Positions 43,723-52,085 of a stretch of 64,000 nucleotides of DNA are shown one piece after another; the stretch's first letter is position 1, and the number at the start of each line of letters is the position of its first letter. Under the pieces are notes generated by a model that did no database searches, was not told where the DNA came from, and saw only the letters and a program-made list of their open reading frames with translations. The position numbers were made by a program, and so were the translations under genes. The DNA is from Pseudomonas entomophila (GTDB lineage Bacteria; Pseudomonadota; Gammaproteobacteria; Pseudomonadales; Pseudomonadaceae), in contig NZ_JARGCS010000024.1 in NCBI RefSeq assembly GCF_029193575.1, forward strand, positions 167,050-231,049, written 5' to 3'.

Positions 43723-44319
43723 TCATTCGGTGATGGCTGGCCCGATGCACTGGTCGAAGATGCGTTCCAGCGCCGAATAGTCGCAAACGACGGCATCGAT
43801 GTTGGCGTCTATCCAGGCCTGTGGTTCCACACGCCACCAGTCGATCTCGAACCCTGCATTGAGGATCAGGTGTTCGAAGAGGATACGTTGGGCGCGCCCA
43901 TTCCCTTCGCGAAAGGGGTGGACCATATTCAGGTCGCCAAAGCGCTCGGCGATGGCGACGATCAGCACGTCGCGTGCGTCGCCTTCGTACCAGCCTGCGC
44001 GAGCCATGGCATTGAAGACCTTGGTGGCCTCGGGTTCTATACGGTTGACATTGCAAAAGCGCGTATCACCCTTGGAGATATCGAGGGTACGGATGTCGCC
44101 TGCCCATTCGTAGATATCTTCAAACAGCGCGCGGTGCAGGTTTTGCAGGTAGGGCAGGTCGTAGGGGGGAGGGGTGAAGCCGATCTGGCTTGCGGCTAAT
44201 TCTGAAAAGTCTCGCTCGGCATTGAACAACTCAGTGTCGTCATGGATGTTCAACCGGTTGGTCAGGACTGTTGTGCCGGGGTAGCAGTAGGCATCCTGCC
44301 CGACACCGTATTTATCCAA
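43723..44319 (-). CDS. fic: Fic-domain adenylyltransferase toxin
   Basis: 198 residues. Fic proteins transfer AMP (or another nucleotide part) to target proteins. The active site HPFREGNGRAQR is at 134-145, complete with catalytic His134. Homology to E. coli Fic begins at DKYGVGQDAYCYPGTT, so the initiator is TTG at 44317-44319, 3 bases after the yhfG stop. The partner antitoxin gene lies just upstream. GC is visibly lower than in neighbours, suggesting transfer. Confidence 0.93.
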   Translation of the reverse strand: MDKYGVGQDAYCYPGTTVLTNRLNIHDDTELFNAERDFSELAASQIGFTPPPYDLPYLQNLHRALFEDIYEWAGDIRTLDISKGDTRFCNVNRIEPEATKVFNAMARAGWYEGDARDVLIVAIAERFGDLNMVHPFREGNGRAQRILFEHLILNAGFEIDWWRVEPQAWIDANIDAVVCDYSALERIFDQCIGPAITE

Positions 44320-44322
44320 GGA

Positions 44323-44490
44323 TCAACCCTGCCGGCGGTACTGGCGCAGAAGCTCTTCGCGCGTGGGAAGTTTGCGCTCTGCAGACTCCGGGGTGACGTC
44401 GTACCCTTCAAGCCGCAGGCTCGCCGTGTAATTGGAGCGTCGGGTCTTGATGCAATATGCCTTCTTGGTTTCCAAGCTGATGCCTTTCAC
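44323..44490 (-). CDS. yhfG: YhfG-family antitoxin of Fic
   Basis: 55 residues from a GTG at 44488-44490 (GAGG 9 bases upstream), the same length as E. coli YhfG. It carries the Fic-inhibitory motif (S/T)xxxE(G/N) as SLRLEG (residues 24-29), as in class I antitoxins where the Glu blocks ATP binding in the Fic site. A longer open frame upstream has no support. It precedes fic by 3 bases, so toxin and antitoxin are coupled. Confidence 0.85.
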   Translation of the reverse strand: MKGISLETKKAYCIKTRRSNYTASLRLEGYDVTPESAERKLPTREELLRQYRRQG

Positions 44491-44526
44491 TTGGGTACGC
44501 CTCGAATCAGGGGTGAACGAGCGTTG

Positions 44527-44532
44527 ATTATA
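44527..44532 (-). promoter_or_regulatory. -10 box of the yhfG-fic pair
   Basis: Perfect TATAAT on the minus strand, about 37 bases before the GTG of yhfG. A plausible -35 (TGCGCA-like) lies about 18 bases upstream. Confidence 0.45.
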
Positions 44533-44696
44533 GCGAAAACAACGCCCCGTTGCGCAGGTTAAGCCGACCGGCGCGCCCTTACTTTCCATGACAATTGGCC
44601 GACATTCCCATACCCCCTCGGCCAGCCCCTCCTGCCTAGAATGCCCGGTTTCAAATGAGACCCATTCTCTGCCACGCCTGCCCCGAGGAATCCCCG

Positions 44697-45812
44697 ATGC
44701 CCTCCATCTCCCGCCCCTGGCGGCGCCTGCTGCCCGCCCTGATGCTCCTCGCCGCCTGCGCCGGCCTCGCCCAGCCGGCCAGCGCGGTACAGGTGACCGA
44801 CGTGCTGGGCCGCAGCGTCACCCTCGACCATGCCCCGCAACGCATCGTGCTCGGCGAGGGCCGCTTGTTCTTCGCCCTGGCGCTGCTCGACCGCGACAAC
44901 CCGTTCCAGCGCGTGGTCGGCTGGCAGAACGACATGCGCCTGCTCGACCCGCACACCTACGAGGCCTACGCCCAGCACTACCCGGCCATCACGGAATTGC
45001 CGCTGATCGGCCAGGCCTCGGAGCAGAGCGTCAGCGCCGAGCAGATCCTCGCCTTGAAACCCGACCTCGCTATATTCAGCATCGCCGGCGAAGGCCCGAC
45101 CCAGCACAGCCCGGTCGCCGACCTGCTGGCCCAGGCCGGGGTGCCGGTGCTGTTCATCGATTTTCGCGTGCACCCGATCCGCAACACGCGGGTCAGCCTG
45201 CAAGCCCTGGGCACCTTGCTCGGCCGTGACAAAGAAGCGCACCAGTACCTGGACTTCTACGACCAGCACCTGGCGCGAATCACCCAGCAGGTCGCCGGGC
45301 TCAAGGACAGCGAGCGGCCCAAGGTCTTCCTCGAGCTGCTGGCCGGCGTGTGGCAGGCGCCAGGGCACACCACCGGCAAAAGCGGCCTGGGCAGCGTGGT
45401 CGAGGCCGTTGGCGGGCACAACATCGCCGCCGACGTGGTGCCGGGCGCGCTGGGCGACGTCAGCGTCGAATACGTGCTCAAGGCCGACCCGGACGTCTAC
45501 ATCGCCACCGGCAACCGCGCCCCCGGCGTGCTGCTGGGGGCCGGTGTGAGTGCCGACACCGCCCGGCAGAGCCTGGCGAAGATCACCGCGCGCCCCGAGT
45601 TCGCGCCGCTGCGGCCGATCCAGGCCGGGCAGGCCCACGCCTTGTGGCATGACTTCTACAATTCGCCGTTCAACATTCTCGCCATCGAGGCCATGGCGCG
45701 TTGGGTCCACCCCGAGCGCTTCAGTGGCGTCGACCCGCAGGCGACCTTGGGCGAGATCAACGGCATGCTCAAGGTGGGGCTCGACGGCCACTACTGGATC
45801 GACGCCAAGTGA
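44697..45812 (+). CDS. FecB/BtuF-like periplasmic binding protein
   Basis: 371 residues from the ATG at 44697 (CCGAGGAA upstream). Signal peptide 1-30 (cleavage near ASAVQ), then a helical-backbone binding fold: VTDVLGRSVTLDHAPQRIVL at the start, ILALKPDLAIFS in the middle. It is a metal-chelate binding protein (ferric siderophore, heme or cobalamin type). The permease and ATPase follow with 4-base overlaps. No TonB receptor gene lies nearby, so the ligand cannot be inferred. Confidence 0.9.
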   Translation: MPSISRPWRRLLPALMLLAACAGLAQPASAVQVTDVLGRSVTLDHAPQRIVLGEGRLFFALALLDRDNPFQRVVGWQNDMRLLDPHTYEAYAQHYPAITELPLIGQASEQSVSAEQILALKPDLAIFSIAGEGPTQHSPVADLLAQAGVPVLFIDFRVHPIRNTRVSLQALGTLLGRDKEAHQYLDFYDQHLARITQQVAGLKDSERPKVFLELLAGVWQAPGHTTGKSGLGSVVEAVGGHNIAADVVPGALGDVSVEYVLKADPDVYIATGNRAPGVLLGAGVSADTARQSLAKITARPEFAPLRPIQAGQAHALWHDFYNSPFNILAIEAMARWVHPERFSGVDPQATLGEINGMLKVGLDGHYWIDAK

Positions 45813-46870
45813 CCGCACTGGCCCATGACGGCGCCGCCCTGGCGGCCTGGCGCTACCGGCGCCTGCTGTGGCGGCGGGCATTGCTGGTGATGGGGCTCGC
45901 GGCGTTGCTGCTGTTGTCGGTGCTCGGCGACCTGGCCAGCGGCGCCTCAGGGATGGGCCTTGGGCAGTTGCTGCACGGGGTGTTCGACCCGTCGGCCTTG
46001 AGCGCCACCGAGCGGGTGATCATCTGGAACGTGCGCCTGCCCTACGCGTTGATGGCCGTGCTGGTGGGCGGCGCGCTGGCGCTGGCCGGCGCCGAGATGC
46101 AGGCGATCCTCGACAACCCGCTGGCCAGCCCCTTCACCCTCGGCGTGTCGTCGGCGGCGGCGCTCGGCGCCTCGCTGGCCATCGCCTACCCGCTGGCCAG
46201 CCTGTGGATTGCGCCCAGTGTCCAGGTGACGGTGATGGCCTTCATCTTCGCCTGCCTGTCGGTGTTCCTGCTGCAAGCCATGGCGCGCCTGCGTGGCGCC
46301 GGCGTCGAGAGCCTGGTGCTGTTCGGCATCGCCCTGGTGTTCAGCTGCAATGCGCTGGTGTCGCTGCTGCAACTGCTGGCCACCGAGGACGTGCTGCAAC
46401 AGTTGGTGTTCTGGACCCTCGGCAGCCTGGCGCGGGCCAACTGGCAGAAGCTCGGCATCCTCGCCGCGGTGCTGTTGGTGCTGCTGCCGTTCTCGCTGCG
46501 CGCCGCCCCGGCCATGACCCTGCTGCGCATGGGCGAGGACCGCGCGCGCAGCTTCGGCGTCGACGTGCGGCGCCTACGCTTCGCCTCGCTGCTGCGCATC
46601 AGCCTGTTGTCGGCCACGGCGGTGGCGTTCGTCGGCACCATCGGGTTCATCGGCCTGGTCGGGCCGCATATCGCCCGCTTGCTGGTGGGCGAGGACCAAC
46701 GCTTCCTGCTGCCGGCCAGCGCCCTGGTGGGGGCGCTGCTGCTGTCGCTGTCGTCGATCGCCAGCAAGCTGATCCTGCCGGGGGTGATCGTGCCGGTGGG
46801 CATCGTCACCGCGCTGGTGGGGGTGCCGGTGTTCGTGTTGTTGGTATTCCGGCGGGGGAGACGCTTGTGA
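45809..46870 (+). CDS. FecCD-family permease
   Basis: 353 residues, about nine to ten membrane segments. Motifs: RLPYALMAVLVGGALALAGA, NPLASPFTLGVSSAAALGAS and FIGLVGPHIARLLVG. The initiator is GTG 45809, overlapping the upstream TGA in a GTGA junction; the next in-frame candidates are internal. A homodimer would form the channel. Confidence 0.93.
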   Translation: MTALAHDGAALAAWRYRRLLWRRALLVMGLAALLLLSVLGDLASGASGMGLGQLLHGVFDPSALSATERVIIWNVRLPYALMAVLVGGALALAGAEMQAILDNPLASPFTLGVSSAAALGASLAIAYPLASLWIAPSVQVTVMAFIFACLSVFLLQAMARLRGAGVESLVLFGIALVFSCNALVSLLQLLATEDVLQQLVFWTLGSLARANWQKLGILAAVLLVLLPFSLRAAPAMTLLRMGEDRARSFGVDVRRLRFASLLRISLLSATAVAFVGTIGFIGLVGPHIARLLVGEDQRFLLPASALVGALLLSLSSIASKLILPGVIVPVGIVTALVGVPVFVLLVFRRGRRL

Positions 46871-47628
46871 GTCTGTGTATCGAAGGGCTGTCGGTGGCCT
46901 ATGGGGCGCGCACGATCATCCCGCAACTGAGCTTGCCGGCGTTGCCTGCCGGCAGCCTGGTGGCGTTGGTCGGGCCCAATGGCGCGGGCAAGTCCACGCT
47001 GCTGCGCGCCTTGGCGGGGCTGGAGCGGATGAAAGGGGCGCTGACGCTCGATGGCGAGGAGGTCACTCGCCTGGGCTTCGCCGAGCGTTCCCGGCGCCTG
47101 GCCTACATGCCCCAGCAACTGCCGCCGGGCATCGCGCTTGGGGTGCTGGAAAGCATCGTCGTGGGGCTGCGGGTCAGTGGCGCCGACGATGTGCTGGGCA
47201 CCGCCTTCGCGGCGTTGCGTCAATTGGGCATCGAGCACCTGGCCGAGCAGCCGCTGGGCAGCTTGTCGGGCGGGCAGCGGCAATTGGTGGCGTTGGCTCA
47301 ACTGCTGGCACGCAATCCGCGGGTGCTGTTGCTGGATGAGCCCACCAGTGCGCTGGACCTGCATTACCAACTGCGGGTGATGGACGCGGTGCGCGAGCGC
47401 GTGGCGGCGCACCGGTTGCTGGCGGTGGCGGTGCTGCATGACCTGAACCTGGCGGCCAGCCATGCCGATTGGCTGGTGATGCTGCACCAGGGGCGGGCAG
47501 TGGCCCATGGGGCGCCGGCCGAGGTGCTGCGACCGCAAGTGCTGGCTGAGGTGTATGGGGTGCAGGCGCGGGTGGAGCGGTGTTCGCAAGGGCGCTTGCA
47601 GGTCTTGGTGGATCGGGCGTTGCGCTGA
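46867..47628 (+). CDS. FecE-like ABC ATPase
   Basis: 253 residues from GTG 46867, again in a GTGA overlap. Walker A GPNGAGKST (36-44), signature LSGGQRQ, Walker B LLLDEPTSALD and His switch in VLHDLNLAAS. Completes the metal-chelate importer. Confidence 0.94.
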   Translation: MSLCIEGLSVAYGARTIIPQLSLPALPAGSLVALVGPNGAGKSTLLRALAGLERMKGALTLDGEEVTRLGFAERSRRLAYMPQQLPPGIALGVLESIVVGLRVSGADDVLGTAFAALRQLGIEHLAEQPLGSLSGGQRQLVALAQLLARNPRVLLLDEPTSALDLHYQLRVMDAVRERVAAHRLLAVAVLHDLNLAASHADWLVMLHQGRAVAHGAPAEVLRPQVLAEVYGVQARVERCSQGRLQVLVDRALR

Positions 47629-47635
47629 GGTCGAG

Positions 47636-47669
47636 GGCCCTATCGCGGGGCTAGCCCCGCGATAGGGCC
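47636..47669. repeat. REP, perfect 34-bp palindrome
   Basis: The two 17-base halves (47636-47652 and 47653-47669) are exact inverted copies with CTAG at the centre. The usual REP has an asymmetric CTTG centre; this copy is fully symmetric. It lies 8 bases after the ATPase stop. Confidence 0.9.
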
Positions 47670-47899
47670 GTTGCAGACACCCCCATGTCGCAATCGAACC
47701 GATTCCTGGCGCGCCCGAACAATTTCCCCCCTCCCCACGCTGTTTGAATGACCCCGACCCAGCGGTCACCTCGCCCTCCAAAGCGTGAACAACGTCAACA
47801 ACAGCGCTCTGCGGATTTGCCAATTCCCTGTTTTCAAAGGAGATTTCTAGCGTACGCCTGCCCCTTTTCCTTGTGTCAGCAAAAAAGAGAACAACATCA
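47670..47899. promoter_or_regulatory. Leader region of the GabP-like permease gene
   Basis: 230 bases. It contains an AAAGGAG followed by no nearby start codon (around 47838) and an A-rich run before the ATG. No clear -35/-10 pair or RNA structure could be placed. Confidence 0.3.
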
Positions 47900-49294
47900 A
47901 TGAACACCGTGGAATCCGATGGCAGCACCCTCGCGCAAGGGTTCAAGCCACGTCATGTAACGATGCTGTCGATCGCCGGCATCATCGGCGCCGGCCTGTT
48001 CGTCGGCTCCGGCCACGCCATCGCCGCCGCCGGGCCGGCCACCATTCTTTCGTATTTCGTCGCTGGCACGCTGGTGGTGTTGGTGATGCGCATGCTCGGC
48101 GAAATGGCCGTCGCCCACCCCGACACCGGTTCCTTCTCCACCTACGCCGACCAGGCCATCGGCCGCTGGGCCGGCTATACCATCGGCTGGCTGTACTGGT
48201 GGTTCTGGGTGCTGGTGATCCCCATCGAGGCGCTGGCGGCAGGGCATGTGCTCAACGCCTGGTTCCCGCAGGTCGACAGCTGGATCTTCGCCTTGGCCTC
48301 GGTGCTGCTGCTGGCCTGCACCAACCTGTTCAGCGTGGCCAAGTACGGCGAGTTCGAGTTCTGGTTCGCCATCCTCAAGGTCACGGCGATCCTCGGCTTC
48401 ATCGGCCTGGGCTTCGCCGCCTTGCTGGGGTGGCTGCCCGAACGCGAGGTCAGCGGCCTGGGCACGTTGATGGAGCAGCACGGCGGCTTCGCGCCCAAGG
48501 GCGCGGCGGCGGTGATCGGCGCGTTCATCACGGTGATGTTCAGCTTCATTGGCACGGAGGCGGTGACCATCGCCGCCTCCGAGTCCAGCGACCCGTCGCG
48601 CAACATCGCCAAGGCCACGCGCTCGGTGATCTGGCGCATCAGCACGTTCTACATCCTGTCGATCTTCGTGATCATCTCCATCGTGCCGTGGAACGACCCG
48701 CAACTGGCGGTGGTGGGCTCGTACCAGCGGGCGCTGGAGATCATGAACATCCCCAACGCCGCGTTCATGGTCGACCTGGTGGTGCTGGTGGCGGTGACCA
48801 GTTGCATGAACTCGTCGATCTACATCGCCTCGCGCATGATGTATTCGCTGGCCAAACGCGGTGACGCCCCGGCGCTGCTCAAGCACACCTCCAAGGTTGG
48901 CGTGCCGCGCGCGGCGGTGTTCGGCAGCACGCTGATCGGCGCGGGCATCGCCATCCTCAACTACTTCGCGCCCAAGGGCGTGTTCGAGTTCCTGCTGGCC
49001 AGCTCCGGCGCCATCGCCTTGCTGGTGTACCTGGTGATCGCCATTTCCCAGCTGCGCATGCGCCGGCGCCTGGAGCGCGAGAACGCCGAGTTGAAGTTCC
49101 GCATGTGGCTGTTCCCCTGGCTGACCTGGGCGGTGATCGTGTTCATCGGTTGCGCGCTGGCGGTGATGATGTACACCGAGGAGCACCGGGCGGAGGTGAG
49201 TGCGACGTTGAGCCTGGCGATCTTCATTTCGTTCCTGGGGATCGTCACTGCGCGTGGGCATGGTCGCAAGCTGGCCGTGCGCTCGATGGGGTGA
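47900..49294 (+). CDS. gabP: GabP-like amino-acid permease (APC family)
   Basis: 464 residues from the ATG at 47900; a GTG 27 bases upstream is an alternative. Twelve membrane segments of the APC type, with MLSIAGIIGAGLFVGSGHAI as the first segment and WYWWFWV-type aromatic cluster in the third. The sequence is close to the GABA permease group (GabP), but amino-acid permeases of this clade are hard to separate; substrate is likely GABA or another omega-amino acid. It lies beside cluster 2, whose PatD-like enzyme would make such compounds. Confidence 0.85.
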   Translation: MNTVESDGSTLAQGFKPRHVTMLSIAGIIGAGLFVGSGHAIAAAGPATILSYFVAGTLVVLVMRMLGEMAVAHPDTGSFSTYADQAIGRWAGYTIGWLYWWFWVLVIPIEALAAGHVLNAWFPQVDSWIFALASVLLLACTNLFSVAKYGEFEFWFAILKVTAILGFIGLGFAALLGWLPEREVSGLGTLMEQHGGFAPKGAAAVIGAFITVMFSFIGTEAVTIAASESSDPSRNIAKATRSVIWRISTFYILSIFVIISIVPWNDPQLAVVGSYQRALEIMNIPNAAFMVDLVVLVAVTSCMNSSIYIASRMMYSLAKRGDAPALLKHTSKVGVPRAAVFGSTLIGAGIAILNYFAPKGVFEFLLASSGAIALLVYLVIAISQLRMRRRLERENAELKFRMWLFPWLTWAVIVFIGCALAVMMYTEEHRAEVSATLSLAIFISFLGIVTARGHGRKLAVRSMG

Positions 49295-49320
49295 GCGGCG
49301 CGGTTGTAACTGATTATGAG

Positions 49321-49347
49321 GAGGGGCACCTGGACTAGGTGCCCCTC
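49321..49347 (+). terminator. Hairpin after gabP
   Basis: GAGGGGCACC (49321-49330) and GGTGCCCCTC (49338-49347) form a perfect 10-base-pair stem with a 7-base loop. Only TGT follows, so it lacks a T-run; GA-rich/CT-rich base may still give termination. Confidence 0.6.
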
Positions 49348-49441
49348 TGTCATATGCCCCAACGTCCTCGGAGCGGTCCGACATCTTCTGGCCCGTCCCT
49401 TGGATAGGCTTCCTGGTTTTGTTGATGCCAGGATTCCTTCA

Positions 49442-50455
49442 ATGCAAGCACGACAGCAACCGGGCCAGGCAGACGCCTCGTCGCTTTCCAGGGATGATCG
49501 ATTCGACGAGGTCGTGACCCTGATCCACTCGGCACGCCAGCGCTGCATGCAGGCGGTCAACACGCAGCTCGTCGAGCTGTACTGGCAGGTCGGGGCCTAC
49601 ATCAGTCGCAAGATTGAGCGTGCCGAGTGGGGCGATGCGGTAGTCAGCCAGCTGGCCGGGCACTTGGCACGGACGCAGCCGGGGTTACGGGGTTTTACCC
49701 GACCTAACCTGTTCCGCATGCGCCAGTTCTACGAAGCGTATCGCTACGACGGAGTTGTCTCACCGCTGGTGAGACAACTGCCGTGGACCCACAACATGAT
49801 CATCCTCGGGCAGAGCAAGCGGGTGGAAGAGCGAGCGTTCTACCTGCGGATGGCCATCCGCGAACGGTGGTCCAAACGCGAACTGGAACGGCAGATGCAG
49901 ACCGCCCTGTTCGAACGCAGTATCACCGACCCGCTCAAGGCGTCCGCATCCTTGACTCAGGCTCATCCACAAGCCCTGTCGGTATTTCGCGACGCCTATA
50001 TGGTCGAGTTCCTCGACCTTCCCGAAGCCGATCTGCACAAAGGTCTGTTGCAGCGCTTGAAAGACTTTCTCGTCGAACTGGGGCGTGACTTCTGCTTCGT
50101 GGGTTCCGAGTATCCACTGCAGGTCGGCGGACGTGATTTTGCCGTGGATCTGCTGCTGTTCCACCGGGGGCTCAACTGCCTGGTCGCGGTGGAGCTAAAG
50201 GTCGGACGCTTCGAACCCGAGTACATGGGCAAGCTGGATTTCTACCTCGAAGCGCTGGATCGCAACGAGCGCAAGGCGCATGAAAATCCCGCCATCGGTG
50301 TTTTGCTGTGTGCCAGCAAGCATGACGAGGTGGTCGAGTACGCGCTCAATCGCAGCCTGTCACCCGCCCTTGTCGCCGAATACCAGACTTGCCTACCGGA
50401 CAAAGCGCTGCTGCAAGCGAAGCTGCAGGAGTTCTATGCGCTCGATACCCGCTGA
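49442..50455 (+). CDS. DUF1016 (YhcG-like) PD-(D/E)xK nuclease
   Basis: 337 residues from the ATG at 49442. An N-terminal DUF1016 helical part (about 20-165; QLVELYWQVGAYISRKIE and RQLPWTHNMIILGQS) is joined to a PD-(D/E)xK nuclease domain with Asp236 and Glu251-Leu-Lys253 as the catalytic D...ExK. YhcG-like proteins are predicted DNA nucleases, sometimes found near restriction systems. Here the gene stands alone between gabP and cluster 2. Base composition is lower in GC than its neighbours and a perfect intragenic hairpin is present, so it may have been acquired. Confidence 0.92.
   Translation: MQARQQPGQADASSLSRDDRFDEVVTLIHSARQRCMQAVNTQLVELYWQVGAYISRKIERAEWGDAVVSQLAGHLARTQPGLRGFTRPNLFRMRQFYEAYRYDGVVSPLVRQLPWTHNMIILGQSKRVEERAFYLRMAIRERWSKRELERQMQTALFERSITDPLKASASLTQAHPQALSVFRDAYMVEFLDLPEADLHKGLLQRLKDFLVELGRDFCFVGSEYPLQVGGRDFAVDLLLFHRGLNCLVAVELKVGRFEPEYMGKLDFYLEALDRNERKAHENPAIGVLLCASKHDEVVEYALNRSLSPALVAEYQTCLPDKALLQAKLQEFYALDTR
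49753..49779. repeat. Perfect 12-bp inverted repeat inside the DUF1016 gene
   Basis: AGTTGTCTCACC (49753-49764), loop GCT, GGTGAGACAACT (49768-49779). It falls in the coding sequence for residues around VVSPLVRQL. Confidence 0.8.
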
Positions 50456-50625
50456 ACCCCTTCATTCCTGTTGAACCTGTCGGGGCCGCTGCATGGCTTG
50501 AGTCCACGTGCGTGTGGCTTGCATCTGATTGCGCTGCGCAGCGGCCTGCGCGCTTTCAAGCAAGGCGCTAGGTAGCGAGCTTGCACCGCATAACCCCTTC
50601 CTCTCTCTCCAATGCTTGCAACCAC

Positions 50626-50647
50626 TCGTCAAATAATCAATTGACGA
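50626..50647. promoter_or_regulatory. Dyad TCGTCAA-N8-TTGACGA
   Basis: TCGTCAA (50626-50632) and TTGACGA (50641-50647) are exact inverted copies 8 bases apart, about 75 bases before cluster 2. A candidate operator, perhaps for the cluster's IclR regulator. Confidence 0.45.
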
Positions 50648-50691
50648 ATATCAGAATCAATATTAGCTTAACCATTAAATCGAACAATAAA

Positions 50692-50706
50692 TATCGCATA
50701 GCGATA
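50692..50706. promoter_or_regulatory. Palindrome TATCGC-ATA-GCGATA
   Basis: Perfect 6-base arms around ATA, ending 13 bases before the likely TTG start. Placed to overlap the transcript start or leader of cluster 2. Confidence 0.45.
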
Positions 50707-50719
50707 CGTGAGGCTTAAA

Positions 50720-52069
50720 TTGTACGATCCACTGGTTGATGCGACCCCCGGCCGAGCCCTGGCCCATGCGCCGTCCTACTGGGCCGACACCGCTGGCGCG
50801 CCGGTCGCCGACGATGGCCCGCTGCGTGGCGACGAGGCGGTCGAGGTGGCGATCATCGGCGCCGGCTACACCGGGCTCAGCTGCGCCCTGCACCTGGCCC
50901 GCGAACATGGCGTTCGCGCCGTGGTGCTGGAGGCCAACCAGACCGCCTGGGGCTGCAGCGGGCGCAATGGCAGCTTCGCGCGCATCTCCGGGGGCCGGGT
51001 GCCACTGGCGGCGTTGATCGAGCGCTACGGCGCTGACACCGCCAAGGCCTACTTCAACGAGATGCGCCAGGCGCTGGACACCACCCGTGCGCTGATCCGC
51101 GAGGGCAACATCGACTGCCAGGCGCAGCCCGACGGGGTCTACAAGGTCGCCAGCCGCGCCGAGCACGTGGCCTCGCTCAAGCGCGAACTCGGCCTGTACA
51201 ACGACCTGCTCGACTACCCGGCGCGCTTCGTTGCCGCCGAGGAGCTGCAAGAGGTGCACGCTGGCGCCGAGTCATTCGGCGCGCTGCACATGCCCGATGG
51301 CTTCAGCATGCACCCGCTGAAACTGGCCTGGGGCATCCAGCGCATGGCCCGTGAGGCCGGCGCGCGGGTGCACACCGGCTCGCCGGTCACCGCCTGGACC
51401 AGCAGCGCCAACGGCCACCGCCTGGTCACCCCCGGCGGTGTCATCACCGCGCGCAAGGTGGTGGTCGCCACCAACGGCTACACCTCGCGCCAACTGCACC
51501 CGGCGCTGACCGGGCGGATCCTGCCGGTGCATTCGCAGATCATCGTCACCCGGCCGATGACGGCGGCGGAGAAGGCCGCCAGCCTGCCCGGCGGCGACTG
51601 CATGTTCGACACCCGCAACCTGCTGTTCTATTACCGCCGCCTGCCCGACGACCGCATCCTGTTCGGCGGGCGCAGCGCGGTGAATGGCCGCGATGCCGAG
51701 AACCCGCTGCACCGCCAGCGCCTGCTGGCCGCGCTGTGCCGCAAGTTCCCGGCGCTGGCCGGCATCGACGTGGACTACAACTGGGGCGGCTGGGTGGCGG
51801 TCACCAACAACTCGTTGCCGCACTGCTACCCCATCGAGGGCCTGAGCAACGCCTACACCGGCGGCGGCTATGCCGGCAGCGGCGTGTCGTTCTCGCTGCA
51901 GACCGGCAAGCGCCTGGCGCAGATGGCCTGCGGCGAGCAGCGCCCGACCGCGGTGCCGTTCCTGCACCAGGCGCCCAAGCCGTTCCCGTTCCAATCCTTC
52001 CTGCGTGTCGGCCAGCGCATGGCCTACGCCTGGTATCGCTTCAAGGACGCCGAGCGGGCGTCTGTCTGA
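50720..52069 (+). CDS. FAD-dependent amine oxidoreductase (DAO family)
   Basis: 449 residues from TTG 50720, preferred because GAGG lies 6 bases upstream; an in-frame GTG at 50708 would add four residues but has no ribosome-binding site. FAD site VEVAIIGAGYTGLSCALHLA, then GCSGRNGSFARISGGR; FAD C-terminal motif GLSNAYTGGGYAGSGVSF. It resembles gamma-glutamylputrescine oxidoreductase and similar amine oxidases. First gene of cluster 2; the aldehyde dehydrogenase follows 16 bases later, so it should pass an aldehyde to it. Confidence 0.9.
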   Translation: MYDPLVDATPGRALAHAPSYWADTAGAPVADDGPLRGDEAVEVAIIGAGYTGLSCALHLAREHGVRAVVLEANQTAWGCSGRNGSFARISGGRVPLAALIERYGADTAKAYFNEMRQALDTTRALIREGNIDCQAQPDGVYKVASRAEHVASLKRELGLYNDLLDYPARFVAAEELQEVHAGAESFGALHMPDGFSMHPLKLAWGIQRMAREAGARVHTGSPVTAWTSSANGHRLVTPGGVITARKVVVATNGYTSRQLHPALTGRILPVHSQIIVTRPMTAAEKAASLPGGDCMFDTRNLLFYYRRLPDDRILFGGRSAVNGRDAENPLHRQRLLAALCRKFPALAGIDVDYNWGGWVAVTNNSLPHCYPIEGLSNAYTGGGYAGSGVSFSLQTGKRLAQMACGEQRPTAVPFLHQAPKPFPFQSFLRVGQRMAYAWYRFKDAERASV

Positions 52070-52085
52070 CTGACTGGAGAGCGTG

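Larger units (their letters stand above)
50456..50719. promoter_or_regulatory. AT-rich promoter region of cluster 2
   Basis: 264 bases. The last 100 are strongly AT-rich compared with the rest of the window and hold two dyads (50626-50647 and 50692-50706). No gene is evident. Confidence 0.5.

Noticed and set aside
367..47669. REP repeats as a CRISPR array
   Set aside because: Copies are dispersed, palindromic and in both orientations, with no regular spacers or cas genes.
49442..50455. A defence island around the DUF1016 gene
   Set aside because: Neighbours are a permease gene and a catabolic operon; no methylase, restriction, toxin or integrase gene lies within several kb except the distant Fic pair.
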